The translations under genes were made by a program, and so were the position numbers. Below the pieces are notes generated by a model. The model made no database searches. It was not told the DNA's origin and saw nothing but the letters and a program-made list of their open reading frames with translations. DNA of 64,000 nt from Siphonodentalium dalli (Eukaryota > Mollusca > Scaphopoda > Gadilida > Siphonodentaliidae). Of this stretch, positions 37,901-49,291 are shown one piece after another (the first letter of the stretch is position 1; the number at the start of each line of letters is the position of its first letter). Location: positions 266,595,426 to 266,659,425 of the forward strand of contig CP136063.1 in assembly GCA_032622095.1 (NCBI GenBank), given 5' to 3'.

Positions 37901-37958
37901 GTGCTTATTCCGCTACGAGCATGTCTTCCGCTACGAGCATGTCCGGATGCATGGGGTG
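34943..37958. mobile_element. 3.0-kb DNA transposon with long TIRs and 5-bp TSD
   Basis: Left end 'caccccatgcatccggacat' and right end (reverse complement) are identical for about 73 bp and similar for about 89. The TIR contains two copies of 'catgctcgtagcggaa'. ATCAC flanks both sides (34938-34942 and 37959-37963) as a target-site duplication. A related 'gctcgtag' word recurs inside at 35431 and, inverted, at 37476-37503. There is no recognisable transposase; the only domain-bearing frame is the zinc-finger ORF at 36823-37239. A terminal CAC plus a 5-bp duplication is reminiscent of Transib-type elements, but this is tentative without a transposase. Confidence 0.82.
36823..37239 (-). CDS. 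C2H2 zinc-finger reading frame inside the 3-kb transposon
   Basis: 138 codons, no intron. Finger 1 is broken: it keeps GKSF and a His pair but has no Cys pair. Finger 2 is canonical (C-x4-C-x12-H-x3-H, from CIVQDCNKAF to SDHINTH). Finger 3 is C-x2-C-x12-H-x3-C (CNACKKDF to NSHKKSC). Finger 4 is C-x2-C-x12-H-x4-H (CEFCGSSF to LEHIAVKH). Finger 5 is C-x-C-x12-H-x5-H (CECGATF to RHRKTTGH), followed directly by a stop. The frame is open 16 codons upstream of the ATG to an in-frame TAA; no convincing acceptor precedes it. It may be a captured host exon, a remnant of the element's own DNA-binding protein, or a small intact gene. It lies in the intron between the two Ig2 exons, same strand as the Ig gene. 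Confidence 0.65.
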   Translation of the reverse strand: MYGKSFDKKWDPHVQCHVATQHQSEESKYKCIVQDCNKAFQQYQHYSDHINTHSGSRPYTCNACKKDFGSLYSRNSHKKSCEDKVRYLCEFCGSSFARNTLRLEHIAVKHEKTCHICECGATFGYKSGWARHRKTTGH

Positions 37959-38285
37959 ATCACAGCAGCCAAGTAGATTCAAAGTAAGAATGAAGTACCT
38001 TGATCAATATTCAATCTGTACTATACGGTCTACATTGATGCTTATTGATAAGAATAACTTGTTTTTGTTATGTTAAAGTTGTTCAGAGCTTTCTCAATAT
38101 AAATAGGATATGTTATATGTATGCAATGTTCATTCAAAGTTTTATGCAATAATAAATAAACATATAAATTGTCAGGTTAATTTGAACTTTTTAGCGCAGC
38201 CACATGTACTAATATATTATATTCAAACACGAAGAGATCAAGTTGATATGCATGCAGCCACAGTCTCCCAGTAGATTCGAAGTAA

Positions 38286-38732
38286 ATATGTGACCCGCCA
38301 TATCAAATCCAGTCGGAAGTCGGGATTTTTTTACAATGTGCCAATGCATTCTCTTATATATGCCTCGCAGATATAAGAGAATGCATTGGCCTAACAATTT
38401 TTTATCATGTTTTTTAAGTAAATGTTTCTTACAATTTTTAGGACATAAAATAAAAAAACATCCATTACCCTGCAGGGAGCCCCACACATATATAGAAGCA
38501 TATAGAAGAGTGTCGTCTGATCATGTTTGTCTGGGGCTCTGTATGGGTGAAATTATAAAATTGTTAAAGAATACAAGAACAAATTATTAAAATTGTAAAA
38601 AAATGTTAGGCCAATGCATTCTCTAATATATGCGAGGCGACCTATGGTCGACTCGCATATATAAGAGAATGCATTGGCACAGGGTAAAAAAATCCCGACT
38701 TCCGACTGGATTTGATAAGGCGGGTCAAATAT
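38286..38732. mobile_element. Family-B hairpin MITE
   Basis: Outer TIRs 'atatgtgacccgccatatca' plus 'aatccagtcggaagtcggg' and the inverse ('cccgacttccgactggattt...'). Inside is a double-hairpin cassette (left hairpin shortened) with a family-B spacer ('gagccccacacatatatag', 'gtgtcgtctg', 'ctcatgttt' words) instead of the family-A arm. The flanks 'agtaaatatg' and 'aaatatgaag' fit a short AT-rich target duplication. Confidence 0.85.
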
Positions 38733-40951
38733 GAAGTGCGTTGAACATTACCGAATTTGTTTTGCGGGTTACACCGCAACGATATCATTGATAAAAAAGG
38801 TCACAATTTAGGTGTTTTATTGTTGATACCAAGGATTCACTTTGTATATAAAATAATCGACAGAAGACTATGTAGTGCTCCTTTTTCTTTCCATGTGTAA
38901 AACATCCACACTTATGGATACAGAACTATCTTCAGTACGGCTGGACGAATCGCTGCCAGTATCATACTGGACACTCAATGTATGGTCTTCATTTCTTCTA
39001 AGGAGGACACATTAGATACAATGTGTATATATAATGCGTATATACATACTATCGTTATAGCTCGTGCGGGAATGGATGCATGGTGACTCAGTTTCACCAT
39101 CACCATCATCTCTCATGCGAATATTAATTATGTGCAAGAATTCTTAATCTTCGTTCATGCAAAAGCAATGGAAGGTTTGGTCATATGGTTCATATTCTTG
39201 ACAAGTTCACCCAAAATTCTGGTCCTTGTCAAATGGTAACCATAAATATTATGGGAATTTATCGGATTGACCATCCCGAAGTATACTTCCAAAGCCGAGT
39301 TTGGGAAACTATTTAGTAATCAAACGGTTAACGCTGAGGGTACATTTCAAACTCGACGATATATTCAGCAAAATTGTCCAGAGTAACTTGTAACCAGTGC
39401 ACACGGAACTGTTTTGTTTTTAGATGCCAGAAATGAATGATGCCATGTTCGTGGTCGGTGTATCGATTTGACTATAATGCTCGTGTTTGCATCCCGATAT
39501 ACCACTGGCCTCAGGGAACAACACATCGGGCTCAGGTGGTGTTATGAAAATACACAAAACTATACAGATGTCGATGGAAATGTTAATAGAACTAGTGTGA
39601 TATTTCTAATTAAAGACACGGGAATGTTTTTGGAATTTTGCTGACTGATATGCATATAAGTGCTATGGCTGACTGATCGGCTGCAAATTGGAATAATTTG
39701 GAAGCTCATTTTAACAGATTGGTGTACCAGATGAACTCTGGGGTCGTAGTAGCCTAAGCGCTGGAAATTCGAAGGATTAAGCAGTGATTTATAATAACAT
39801 CACTTATAATGACTTTCAGGTGTAGCAACCGAGATCTGGCATGTGAACTGTATGGGAGTGGTTATCGATATAGTTCCTCGAATGATGAAATAACATAAGA
39901 TTTGCCATATTGCATACACATTTATCGACATTTAAACCATTCATGTAAATGTCCACACAATGAGCCGTGGATTATTGGGAGTGGTGCTACAGCTGAGTGC
40001 ATGGGCAGGATACCATATGCTGGGATACATTACATGGGATCAGATTGTCTTATTCCAATTATCAACTACAAGATTCAACATGATAGTCAGTGTATTATCA
40101 CATCAAATACGATTTCGTTTCATGCCAACATACAAAAAAGGCAACATAAACATGACCCAAATCTTCAGCAACCCAATTTAGTTATTGTTGTTTTATTTTA
40201 TAAACCAGCTTGACAGTATAGAAAACGCTGCCATTATTATATGCATGGATCACCCCATCCCCGATTTGAAATCCCGTTTATTGATTCCCAACCAATGTAA
40301 ACCATCTGAACTATTGAATATTCATTCCTGGTGAATACGACTGTTGTTGTCACTGTGAATGACTGAATGCCACCTTCACTGACCGGTGGGATAAATAGAA
40401 AATATGCTGCTATATGAGCCGATAGCTATTTATACCATTTTGGGGAGGGGGTGAAACAGAAAGGATTCTAAACGGGGGTTTCTATGGGTGATAAAGAATA
40501 TAGGGACAGACATTAAAGATTATACTTATTCAAATTTTATGCGAATCGCATATGAGAAATTGGAAATCTTCATAACATACTATATATATTAAATCTGAAT
40601 TATGTATCTTTTGTTCTAAACCATGATAACTTGAGCCATTTGTGGATTGGGAGTTTTAGGGTACGAAATTGGGACCGGGCACCATTATTTCAATTTATGT
40701 GGAACCTAATCTTGAGTTTAAACCATGTCGCACCGCACGAAATTCGTAAACAAATAAATTGCATCGCAATTCCATTTGATTGCGTGTTTTATTCGGATGC
40801 AACGAATGGTCAGATTGGCAATTGACCAAATCGGCGAACAGTATTTAGTGTAAAACAGATGGGCTCATTTGTCAGATATTCCTCGTCTTTTTAGATTCTT
40901 ATATTTCTGAAATGATATGAGGGTCCAGGGTCAGTGATTTTGTGACGACCC
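38733..40951. other. Intron 3; no recognisable gene
   Basis: No domain-bearing frames over 2.2 kb. The overlapping plus-strand frames at 39902-40213 and 39960-40181 show no family signature. Confidence 0.5.
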
Positions 40952-41543
40952 TTTAAAGAAACGGTAAGCGTTGACGATGGGTATTGTTATTAAGATAGTC
41001 ACATCCGTTAAAACCTCCATAAATAGAAAGAATATTATATTATAGACAAAACTTGTTCTTATACCAATAATAAATATCGCGCAAATTGCATGTTATTGTC
41101 GTTTTAGTACTCTGTGTTACGTAAACAAACGCCATGTTATGTAAACAAACAGTACGTAAAGAGTATGAGATAAACAAAACTCTAAACACTGGTGAGACCC
41201 CACTACGTGAACTTTGGTTAGAAATGCCACCAATTTGTATAAAACATATCGATAGAGCGTTTGCTAATCCTCACCTCTCAAGATTTCGGTGTTGAATGGG
41301 TCACCGTGAATCACTCTCGTAACAAATTGCCATGGCGTTGAGTGTTTTGCTTATCGCTCAGCATTTACGTGCTTTATATAAACAAACGCTCGGCTCACAC
41401 TAAGTGTGTTGTGTGGATATTATCGCATTCATATTATCATTATACTATACTATTAGTATATTCTTGAGAAATGTTCATAATTTGGTAACTGTTATTTCTA
41501 AATTATAACCTATATATATAACAAAGGCCATCCGTGCCTTTAA
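40952..41543. mobile_element. Family-E MITE, diverged copy
   Basis: Ends 'tttaaagaaacggtaagcg' and 'ccatccgtgcctttaa' resemble those at 7927 and 45103. Shared interior words include 'aataataaatatcgc' and 'tatgtaaacaaac'. Confidence 0.6.
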
Positions 41544-41568
41544 TACGATGCGGGCATTCTAAGGACTA

Positions 41569-42034
41569 TATATGACCCACCATATCAAATCCAGTCGGAA
41601 GTCGGGATTTGTTTACCCTGTGCCAATGCATTCTCTTATATATGCGAGTCGACCATATGTCGCCTCGCATATATAAGAGAATGCATTGGCCTAACAATTT
41701 TTTACAATTTTAATAATTTGTTCTTGTATTCCTTAACAATTTTATAATTTCACCCATACAGAGCCCCAGACAAACATGAGCAGACGACACTCTTCTATAT
41801 GCTTCTATATATGTGTGGGGCTCCCTGCAGGGTAATGGATGTTTTTTTTATTTTATGTCCTAAAAATTGTAAGAAACATTTATTTAAAAAACATGATAAA
41901 AAATTGTTAGGCCAATGCATTCTCTTATATATGCGAGGCGACCTATGGTCGACTCACATATATAAGAGAATGCATTGGCACAGGGTAAAAAAAATGCCGA
42001 CTTCCGACTGGATTTGATATGGCGGGTCACATAT
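41569..42034. mobile_element. Family-B hairpin MITE
   Basis: Same outer TIR as the 38286 copy ('catatcaaatccagtcggaa' / 'ttccgactggatttgatatg'). Both hairpins are complete (about 41619-41690 and 41910-41985). The inner spacer lies in the opposite orientation to that at 38286 and 56542. Confidence 0.88.
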
Positions 42035-42732
42035 CTACTTTAGAGTTCGCCAGTAAGTCCACACCGAAGAAATTCTGTGAAGAGTTAATCGTTTTTAACA
42101 AAAATAGTTCGATGCCATGTAGATGGTTAATCGTCACTAACAAGAAACATCCGCGGTGCCACATCACGTTCGTAATTCAGCGTGGGTGTCATTCTGTAAC
42201 GGAGAGGCCAGTACAACGGTGTCACTTATGTAATAATTACTTTCTCCCAGAAATAATGAATGTAAACAAAGCAGCACTAATAAGACTGCTAATTACAGGT
42301 AACAGGTAATCACAGGTAATCACAATCTCAGTTACCTGGATGATAAATGAATGACTGTTACGTTGTATTTTGCAAGACCACTCGCAGAGCGATATGTGTA
42401 ATACTACTGTTATGATTATTTCAACCGATGCAGGGATCCGTTTTGATGTTGATAACATTGCATGTGTTACACGATGCAACATTTGTTTTCTGTTTTATTA
42501 GTCACTCCATTGATTTTCATTGTGAATGGAAATGTGGAGCCACCCGTCTCCTTAAACTTACAACATTTGAAGCGATTCGTGCTATCTCAAACCTGGACGA
42601 ACGACATCCAAAAAGCGGCCCCTACAAGACTATAAGACATACAGAACGGACCAGAAAAACAAAATCTTAATAAAATCCGGTTGTATAGACATATTGTCTG
42701 TGGCTATTTTGTTCTTGTGGACCAGATACCGT
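42035..42732. other. Intron 3; no recognisable gene
   Basis: Short frames only. Repeated 'acaggtaatcacaggtaatcac' type words occur near 42,296-42,325. Confidence 0.45.
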
Positions 42733-43014
42733 TTTTACCCTTCCATGACTGGAGCTTCCTAAATTTTGCGAAAACCCTGTGCCAATGCATTCTCTTGTAA
42801 ATGCGAGTCTCCCATAGGGAGCATCGCAATGATCGCATATATAGGATAATGCATTCATTGCATTGGCCTAACAATACTTACCTCACCTTGTAACTTAAAG
42901 TAAGCCAGTGCAGTCTCTTATATATGCGAGGCTCCCTATGGGAGACTGACATATATTTATAAGATAATGCACTGGCACATAATCTTTAATTCGGCACCTG
43001 CCATGGAATGGTTA
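42733..43014. mobile_element. Family-C' hairpin MITE
   Basis: Ends 'acccttccatgactggagct' and the inverted 'cacctgccatggaatggtta'. The hairpins use a different loop, 'ctcccatagggagc', in place of 'gacctatggtcgac'. The same architecture, interrupted by an insertion, is at 59034-60731. Confidence 0.75.
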
Positions 43015-43758
43015 ATGGACGTTCGCCCATGCAGAAAACAACATGGGTATCTGAACTACTGGGAGATAATAAAGGAATTTGGTGTTTGTTATGCATGATC
43101 TAAGGGTCCAGTGCCCCGAACTCTCAGTCAAAGCCATAACAAAGTTGTTTTTTTTCCAGTATCACAATACGTTATTCGTATGAACTATACTACATATGGT
43201 ATAAATAAATACATACTATTGACCGACCGATCTTTAGCTGTGTCAATTGTATGCCAAACACAGTTGATTGGGTTGTGAAACTGCATTGGAAATACCTAAC
43301 GTGTATATGTACATAATGCTTCTTCTAATTAAGTGTTGGTGACAGCTTAGCCACACCTCACATCGAAAATAAAATAAAAAATAAGTCATTTACTATAGAT
43401 AGCTGTATACAACTTTCACAATATTCGTCAATTTACCAGTTAATGTTATGATACTTTGTCGCATATGGCTCTATTCATGCCTTGTTGGATTGCATATATA
43501 AAATGTTTCCTTTACCAGTATTCTGTACACAGAATTAAAGTATGCGTTCCTCGTGTTTGATTCCGTTTCCATATATATAAGGCCTATTAGCGGAAGTTAC
43601 TCACCTAAACTCCTAAATAAGAGGGGTGAAGTTTAAAATAATTTCGTTCGTACAAAGTTTGCTCACTCGATTACCATATTCAATTCAAGTTAGTATTAGA
43701 AGATTAATTGGTAATCCCAAAGAAATGAGCATGAATATAGGATTTATAGTATACTTAC

Positions 43759-43911
43759 TCTCTTTACGGGCGGACATCTCGTGAACCCGTTTTCTAAACC
43801 ACGTGACATTTGGCTGTGGTATGCCTGTTACGTTACAGACCAATGTCACCGACTCCCCTTCTCGAGTAGTGACGTCATCTGTTGACAGATAGTCTGTTAT
43901 CTGTGGCGGGA
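43759..43911 (-). CDS. Ig gene exon 3: first half of Ig2
   Basis: Acceptor 'ccgtttcag' before 43911; donor A|GTAAGT after 43759; phase 1 on both sides, 153 bp. It begins with the Ig1-Ig2 linker PPQITDYLSTDDVTTREG, then ESVTLVCNVTGIPQPNVTWF (first Cys and core Trp of Ig2) and ends RKRVHEMSARKE. There are sequons at NVTG and NVTW. The second Cys of Ig2 comes from exon 4, about 11.3 kb downstream. Confidence 0.93.
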
Positions 43912-44465
43912 CTGAAACGGAACGAAATTAAGCTCGATGCACACAAACCAAAAGAAACGAAGAATATTGTAAAAATGAGTATTATTATAATTATATGCAA
44001 TGCTGTCCCATTTTTTTTTAGCTCTTTAACGACCCTTCAAGCTATAGCCTGAACAAATAGTTATAATCGTGACAACTTTGATGAGGTGCCATGCTGTATG
44101 TACTGGCTATCTTGCGGCCCGAGCTGGATCGAAATTTACTTTTGCCAAAAGAAAATATATTTGCCAAATTCTTTTAGAAATTGCTAAAATGCTACCACTG
44201 ATATTATCAGTTTCTGCAGCATTGAGTCTTATGTGTCGACAATCGCTAGCTGTTTGGACGACTTTTGATATCGATCTAGGATTTCAGTTAGTTATTAATT
44301 ATTCTCGCCTCTCTATTGTGGTTTATCATACACTAAATGCACCAACAACTGAACAATAACATTTTAGAAGAGCTGCTTCACCTGAAGGGTTCACCAAAAC
44401 AATGATTAGTCACATAAACACCAGACTATAAATACTATGATCCCTCCATCCTTTCCAGTGGATGT

Positions 44466-44816
44466 CCCGCAGTGGCTCAGTTTGTGAGATACATGGCGCA
44501 TTAGACAGCATAAGCTACCAAGTGATGGTCAAGTTGGTTCAAATCCAAATAAGGGCATATTTTATCCACGCGCATGTAAGGGTAACCGTCGATACGAATG
44601 TTATCAGATTAACTGCATCTCGATAGAGGTGTTAAATGTTACTAAACCTCTATCTTGTAAGAGTTTCCTCAACTGATTGGTATATTGATTGACCAATATA
44701 TTTCACCTTTCTTGAGGAATTAAAAAGTGACTCACCAAACCATTTGCCAAATGAAAATATGTGTTGTCAAAAGTGAATTATTTTTTCCATTGGCAAATTT
44801 GGCAGTGACAGCGCGA
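44466..44816 (+). mobile_element. tRNA-derived SINE
   Basis: An A-box-like 'agtggctcagtttgtgagat' is followed about 45 bp later by a B-box-like 'ggttcaaatcc' (pol III internal promoter spacing). A non-tRNA body and a 'tttggcaa...ttgccaa' fold follow. The head is repeated at 44829. Confidence 0.7.
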
Positions 44817-44828
44817 ACCCTGCTTGTG

Positions 44829-45780
44829 GGGTGCCAACAGTGGCTCAGTTGGTAAGGTACATTGCGCATTAGACCATATAAGCTATCCAGTGATGATCAA
44901 GTTTTTACTTTAAACATATTTTATTTGTATATCGAATAATACAAATGGGATTGGGGACAAGTTACAAAACATACTTAGCTCCTCTCCCTGTTCACAACAA
45001 TTTGGATTTCCACAATGGCACTGGGGGCTGTCAGAGATGTCATTTTGAAACATATCAGAACGTAGACTACTGCATCTGATCCGCAACTTGGCATGTGTAA
45101 CGTTAAAGGCACGTGAGGCCTTAGTTGTCGAAAATATTCATATTTGTTCCAATCACCGTAAACAGAAAAACATTAAAACGCATACAGTTTCCGTTCATGT
45201 ATACCATGACCATCGCGTAAACAGCATGTTATCATAAAGAATTACTATATTTTACATAAGCAAGAGTCTGATTGTGTTACAGAAGACAGCACAATATTAA
45301 TGCTGCTGGCTAATCACACACAAATGGCATAAACGCTCTTTATTCGTTCCATATCAGGAATTCACCAACAAAGAACGCTCTTTATGTTTACCATCATAAT
45401 ATAAACAAACACCAGAAAAGTAACTTTTTATGCTTTTGTTTACATAACAATGGTCAAAGATATGACAATAACATACTGTTTATGCGATATTTCTTATTTG
45501 TATACGGACAAAGTCTGTCTACATTTTGTTGTTCTTTCTGTTTGTGGCGGTTTTTGACGGGTGGAAATATTTTCACAGGATACCCACCGCCAAGGCCAAC
45601 CGTACCTTTAAGCGTTCTACGACCTGTATAGAAGTATGATGATCAAGTTGGTTCGAATAAAATAAGTGCACAGTTTTATCCACGCTCATGGAAGGTACAT
45701 GTAACCTGATTCGTATATCTGTGCACATTTGTCAGTTACTTTCTGGGATCAGTGGTTTATACGTGCAGTGCAGTTATTTC
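44829..45780 (+). mobile_element. Second tRNA-SINE, split by a 0.74-kb insertion
   Basis: The head 'cagtggctcagttggtaagg' runs to 'gtgatgatcaag' (about 44899). The rest of the SINE resumes at about 45638 with 'tgatgatcaagttggttcga' and continues 'ttttatccacgctcatgg', parallel to the 44466 copy. The 11-bp 'tgatgatcaag' is present on both sides of the insert, as a target duplication would be. The insert begins with a T-rich tract whose complement contains AATAAA, and includes a family-E MITE (45103-45611). Confidence 0.7.
45103..45611. mobile_element. Family-E MITE (inverted copy of 7927-8432)
   Basis: Collinear in reverse with 7927-8432 over its full 0.5 kb, with the same ends (ttaaaggcacgtgaggcc / ggccaaccgtacctttaa). 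Confidence 0.82.
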
Positions 45781-46113
45781 CCGGTGAAATTAACCCTTTG
45801 CGTGGTACATACATGTACTCACTCCCCGTAAAACTGACGCTGTTATTTGGCCTGGTGGCTGAAACGACGTTAAAGACCAACTAAAGGATGCAAAACGAAA
45901 TATGGCAATTACCAGGAGAACACATAAAGATGATGTCAGACATGTTTGGTTGCTTTGAAAGTCCAGATGTATGATCACCTTCGACCGCGGGTGTGATTTT
46001 TGGAGCACACAATTTGAATACTCAGGTATCGATGTTCAAAGAGGTAGTTTTATTATAGGTATTGAGTTTTCTTCGTACGACCAAAAAGTACAGACCATGC
46101 ACCTATTAGAAAT

Positions 46114-46217
46114 CACAGGTCCCCAGAACAAAAATTGACTCCACCCCTAATAATACTTAATCCTATAGGATTAAGTATTATTAGGGGTGGAGTAAATTTT
46201 TGTTCTGGGGACCTGTG
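46114..46217. mobile_element. 104-bp near-perfect palindromic element with 8-bp TSD
   Basis: 'cacaggtccccagaacaaaa' at one end is matched by its complement at the other, with the symmetry axis in 'ttaatcctataggattaa'. Only one or two mismatches are visible near 46137/46195. TTAGAAAT lies immediately on both sides (46106-46113 and 46218-46225). An 8-bp duplication is characteristic of hAT-type transposition (inference). Confidence 0.85.
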
Positions 46218-46840
46218 TTAGAAATAGCGTTTATGCTTTCCTTTTGAATTACAATTTATGATGGAAATGTGACTAAAACCGGTGTTAAATCGCTGGACAT
46301 CTTCATGGACACAGTGAAAGAGTTACACTGTGAACTTCCCAGCCGATGCCTATCACGTAAGTTAATCGCATTTACATGCATGTGTATATTAAGCAGAGGG
46401 AGCGATTGGTAACAATATTGGTTCATATTGTTTCTTACGATGAATACAGGTGCTGACAGGCCAGTTAAACACTCAAATTAACTCAGGTATTTATCATTAG
46501 CAGTCCTACTGATAGCTATCGAACTGCCTAGAGTTCATACGGCGTTATGTGCTCAGAATGTAAGCAAATTAGTAGCAGGGGAAATCCTCTCCCAGATGGG
46601 GCAGCAGTAGGTCAGATCTTATGCCACATTTTACGCATAGCCAGAGATTAAAGAGAGATTATCGCGGAATGTGTGGCCAATTACACAACTTTTGTTTGGC
46701 TATAAATATCATCATTCTTGACCATCGCGCGTTGTCAAAACAACATTTACCTGACAGAAGATTCACGTTTGATGCTGCAGGTTATCCATATGGTGGGCAT
46801 CTATTCAGGTGGGGGAAGTGATAGCATTCATCTTGTTGCA

Positions 46841-47378
46841 TTAACCCTTTACCCAACAGAACGGCCCTGTGCCAATGCATTATATTCTATATGCGAGTCG
46901 ACCATAGGTCGCCTCGCATATATAAGAGAATGCATTGGCTTAACATATTAAAAATGATAAAATTGTCAAAGAATGTAGAAAAATATTATAAAAATTGTTA
47001 AAAAATGTAAGAAAAAATTATAAAATTGTTAAAGAATGTAAGAAAAAATGGTAAAAAGTGTTAAAAATATATAATATATGCGAGGCGACCTATGGTCGAC
47101 TCGCATATATAAGAGAATGCATTAGCACAGGGCATAACTGTAACCATCACAATGTGGTCTCTGAACCGGTTCCAATGATATCCATATTTGTATGGTGTTA
47201 TTGAGACAGACCGAAGATATTTTAGGCTGTTGAAGCTTTATTTGGGCGATGACTTGCGATTGATGAAGAACGGCCCTGTGCCAATGCATTCTCTTATATA
47301 TGCGAGGCGACCTATGGTCGACTCGCATATATAAGAGAATGCATTGGCACAGGGCCGTTCTGTTGGGTAAAGGGTTAA
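46841..47378. mobile_element. Family-A TTAA MITE with a third hairpin, 24 bp from exon 2
   Basis: TTAA ends with 'ccctttacccaacagaacgg' and 'ccgttctgttgggtaaaggg'. It has the cassette at 46865-47132 (right hairpin damaged), the family-A arm ('ggttccaatgatatccatat'), and then an extra complete hairpin (47274-47354) bounded directly by ccctgtgcc/ggcacaggg. The right TTAA is 24 bp from the exon 2 3' end at 47402. Confidence 0.85.
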
Positions 47379-47401
47379 ATAACTATGATTAGGTAACTTA
47401 C

Positions 47402-47606
47402 CCAGTACTTTGAGATGAACATGTTTCATGCGGATTGGGTTTGTATTTATTTGACACTTGTAAGTTCCCGTATCGTTATCTGAAACCTCCCGGATGTGAA
47501 GATTCCATGACGTCATGAACGGTCGTTCGACACTGATTCTCTTATCATCTATAAGTCGTTTACTTTCTAAACTAACCAGAATGTTTTTATGATTCACCCA
47601 CACGAC
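47402..47606 (-). CDS. Ig gene exon 2: second half of Ig1
   Basis: Acceptor 'atttcttcttcag' before 47606 (phase 0); donor G|GTAAGT after 47402 (phase 1); 205 bp. It encodes VVWVNHKNILVSLESKRLID, then RISVERPFMTSWNLHIREV, SDNDTGTYKCQINTNPIRM and KHVHLKVL. Features are the core Trp, the D-x-G-x-Y-x-C motif and CQINTNP, the strongest single signature of lachesin/DIP Ig1. Ig1 is the trans-binding domain in Dpr-DIP pairs. Confidence 0.95.
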
Positions 47607-49291
47607 CTGAAGAAGAAATATGTATGGACATTAGTACTCATAGGTTCCACAGGGCCGTGACAACAGTGTGGAAATTAACACTATAGGACATTTCATGCAT
47701 GACACAATATTAGGTTGAATATGCTGCGTAATTTTGATGCTGCAATCTGCTGCAATCAGTATGTGGTGTCGAATATTGCGCACTTAAACCTTTGAGTACC
47801 AGTTGGAAAATGGAGCTCGAGTGCAATTTGTAATTCCAAGGTATATATACACCCCAAACGCAAACCCTCTTTATAGCCACATCCCTGTCCATACGGATGT
47901 GTCCCCATTGTTCCTTGTGCTTTTTATAGTTTCCGGGCATGGAAATAATTAGTCTGAGTCGATGACCCACGACTAAACACTCATACAATAAATAGAGGAT
48001 CTACAGCGAGTTCCCAATTTATTTGGACCGAGCCTTTGGCGAGGACCAGACCTAATTTACTGGACGAGTTTTGTAAATTACGCTACAAACTGGGGGCGAG
48101 TTGTAGATTCTATTTATTACATGATCCAAAACCTCGACAAAAACATACTTAAATCAACAGATGGACGCGAAACTAACATCGGTTGTTTGCCCGTGTAAAT
48201 AAATAGTCCCAGATAAATATAGACTCTTTGGTGTATCTATAAAGGCGTATATTTAATGACATAACTTTTCAAACATGATAGTTTGTTGGAAATATATCGG
48301 AAGCCATAGTATTTTGGTCACTTTCTCGGTTTTCTGAGACATGATTGTGTGAACTCTTACATTGTGCGTTAAAAACTACAAAGACAAATATATTTAAATA
48401 TAACTATAAAAGTGATCTTCGCTGCGGTGCCACTTAAAAGTGCACACCGTGCCATTTGTTATATACACCCCCATGCAAGACGGACCGGAGCCGTGTTGAC
48501 TTATCTATATAAACTACGACTTTTTCCTCGCAATGTAAGGCGTGAATGTATTACCGAGAAACAATCATGGTGACATTTAAAAGATGCCATCGAGGCACCC
48601 ACGGGGGACATATATCAAATATAATGCAATCTAGTTCTTCGTTCCATTTGAACGTGCCATGGGAGTAACACCGTTCACACTCTAAAAAAAATTGACGTCG
48701 GAAATTTGTTCAGCAATTGACACCAAGTCCCAGACGACTGCATATGCTCGGAAAAGATTGTGGCAGCAGTGGTTCTATATACACGCGAGTTGGATTGGCA
48801 GCTGATTCAAGGTTATACGGGTCACCTGCTTGTCCCAGTTGTTCAGTATGTAAGGTCTATGGCGACATACGCCTCAGTAAGCCGTCAAGCATGCATGGTA
48901 TATACATGTATAATTATAACATGTCTGGGGCGAAAACGAAACTTAGAAAACAGACACACGTTCAAAGTACTGAGGAATTTGTTTGTTCTATAATCATTCA
49001 TGTCAATTCTTGATTTGATTTTAAATTATTTTATTGTCAAATGCTGTATTATACATGTGGTATGACATATTAAAGATTTGGAGAAAATTTCTCAAAAACT
49101 TGTATGAACCTCTTCTCTTATAAGAATATTCAAACATATGACAATAAAACATACCGGCAGGTTTTGATGGGACGGACATAGGAAATATAGTATATATATA
49201 TAATCAATTGAATTTCTGATGGGTTATATATATTTAATAAATAGAGCGTCGCTTGGAGTTGACTACGCGGTTATAGTACCCAGTGCATGGG
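47607..49291. other. Intron 1; no recognisable gene
   Basis: Only short frames without domains. Confidence 0.5.

Noticed and set aside
38209-38487. Frames through hairpin MITEs (also 41799-42017, 61331-61519, 61617-61839)
   Set aside because: The same peptide fragments recur because the hairpin cassette recurs. They are repeats, not genes.
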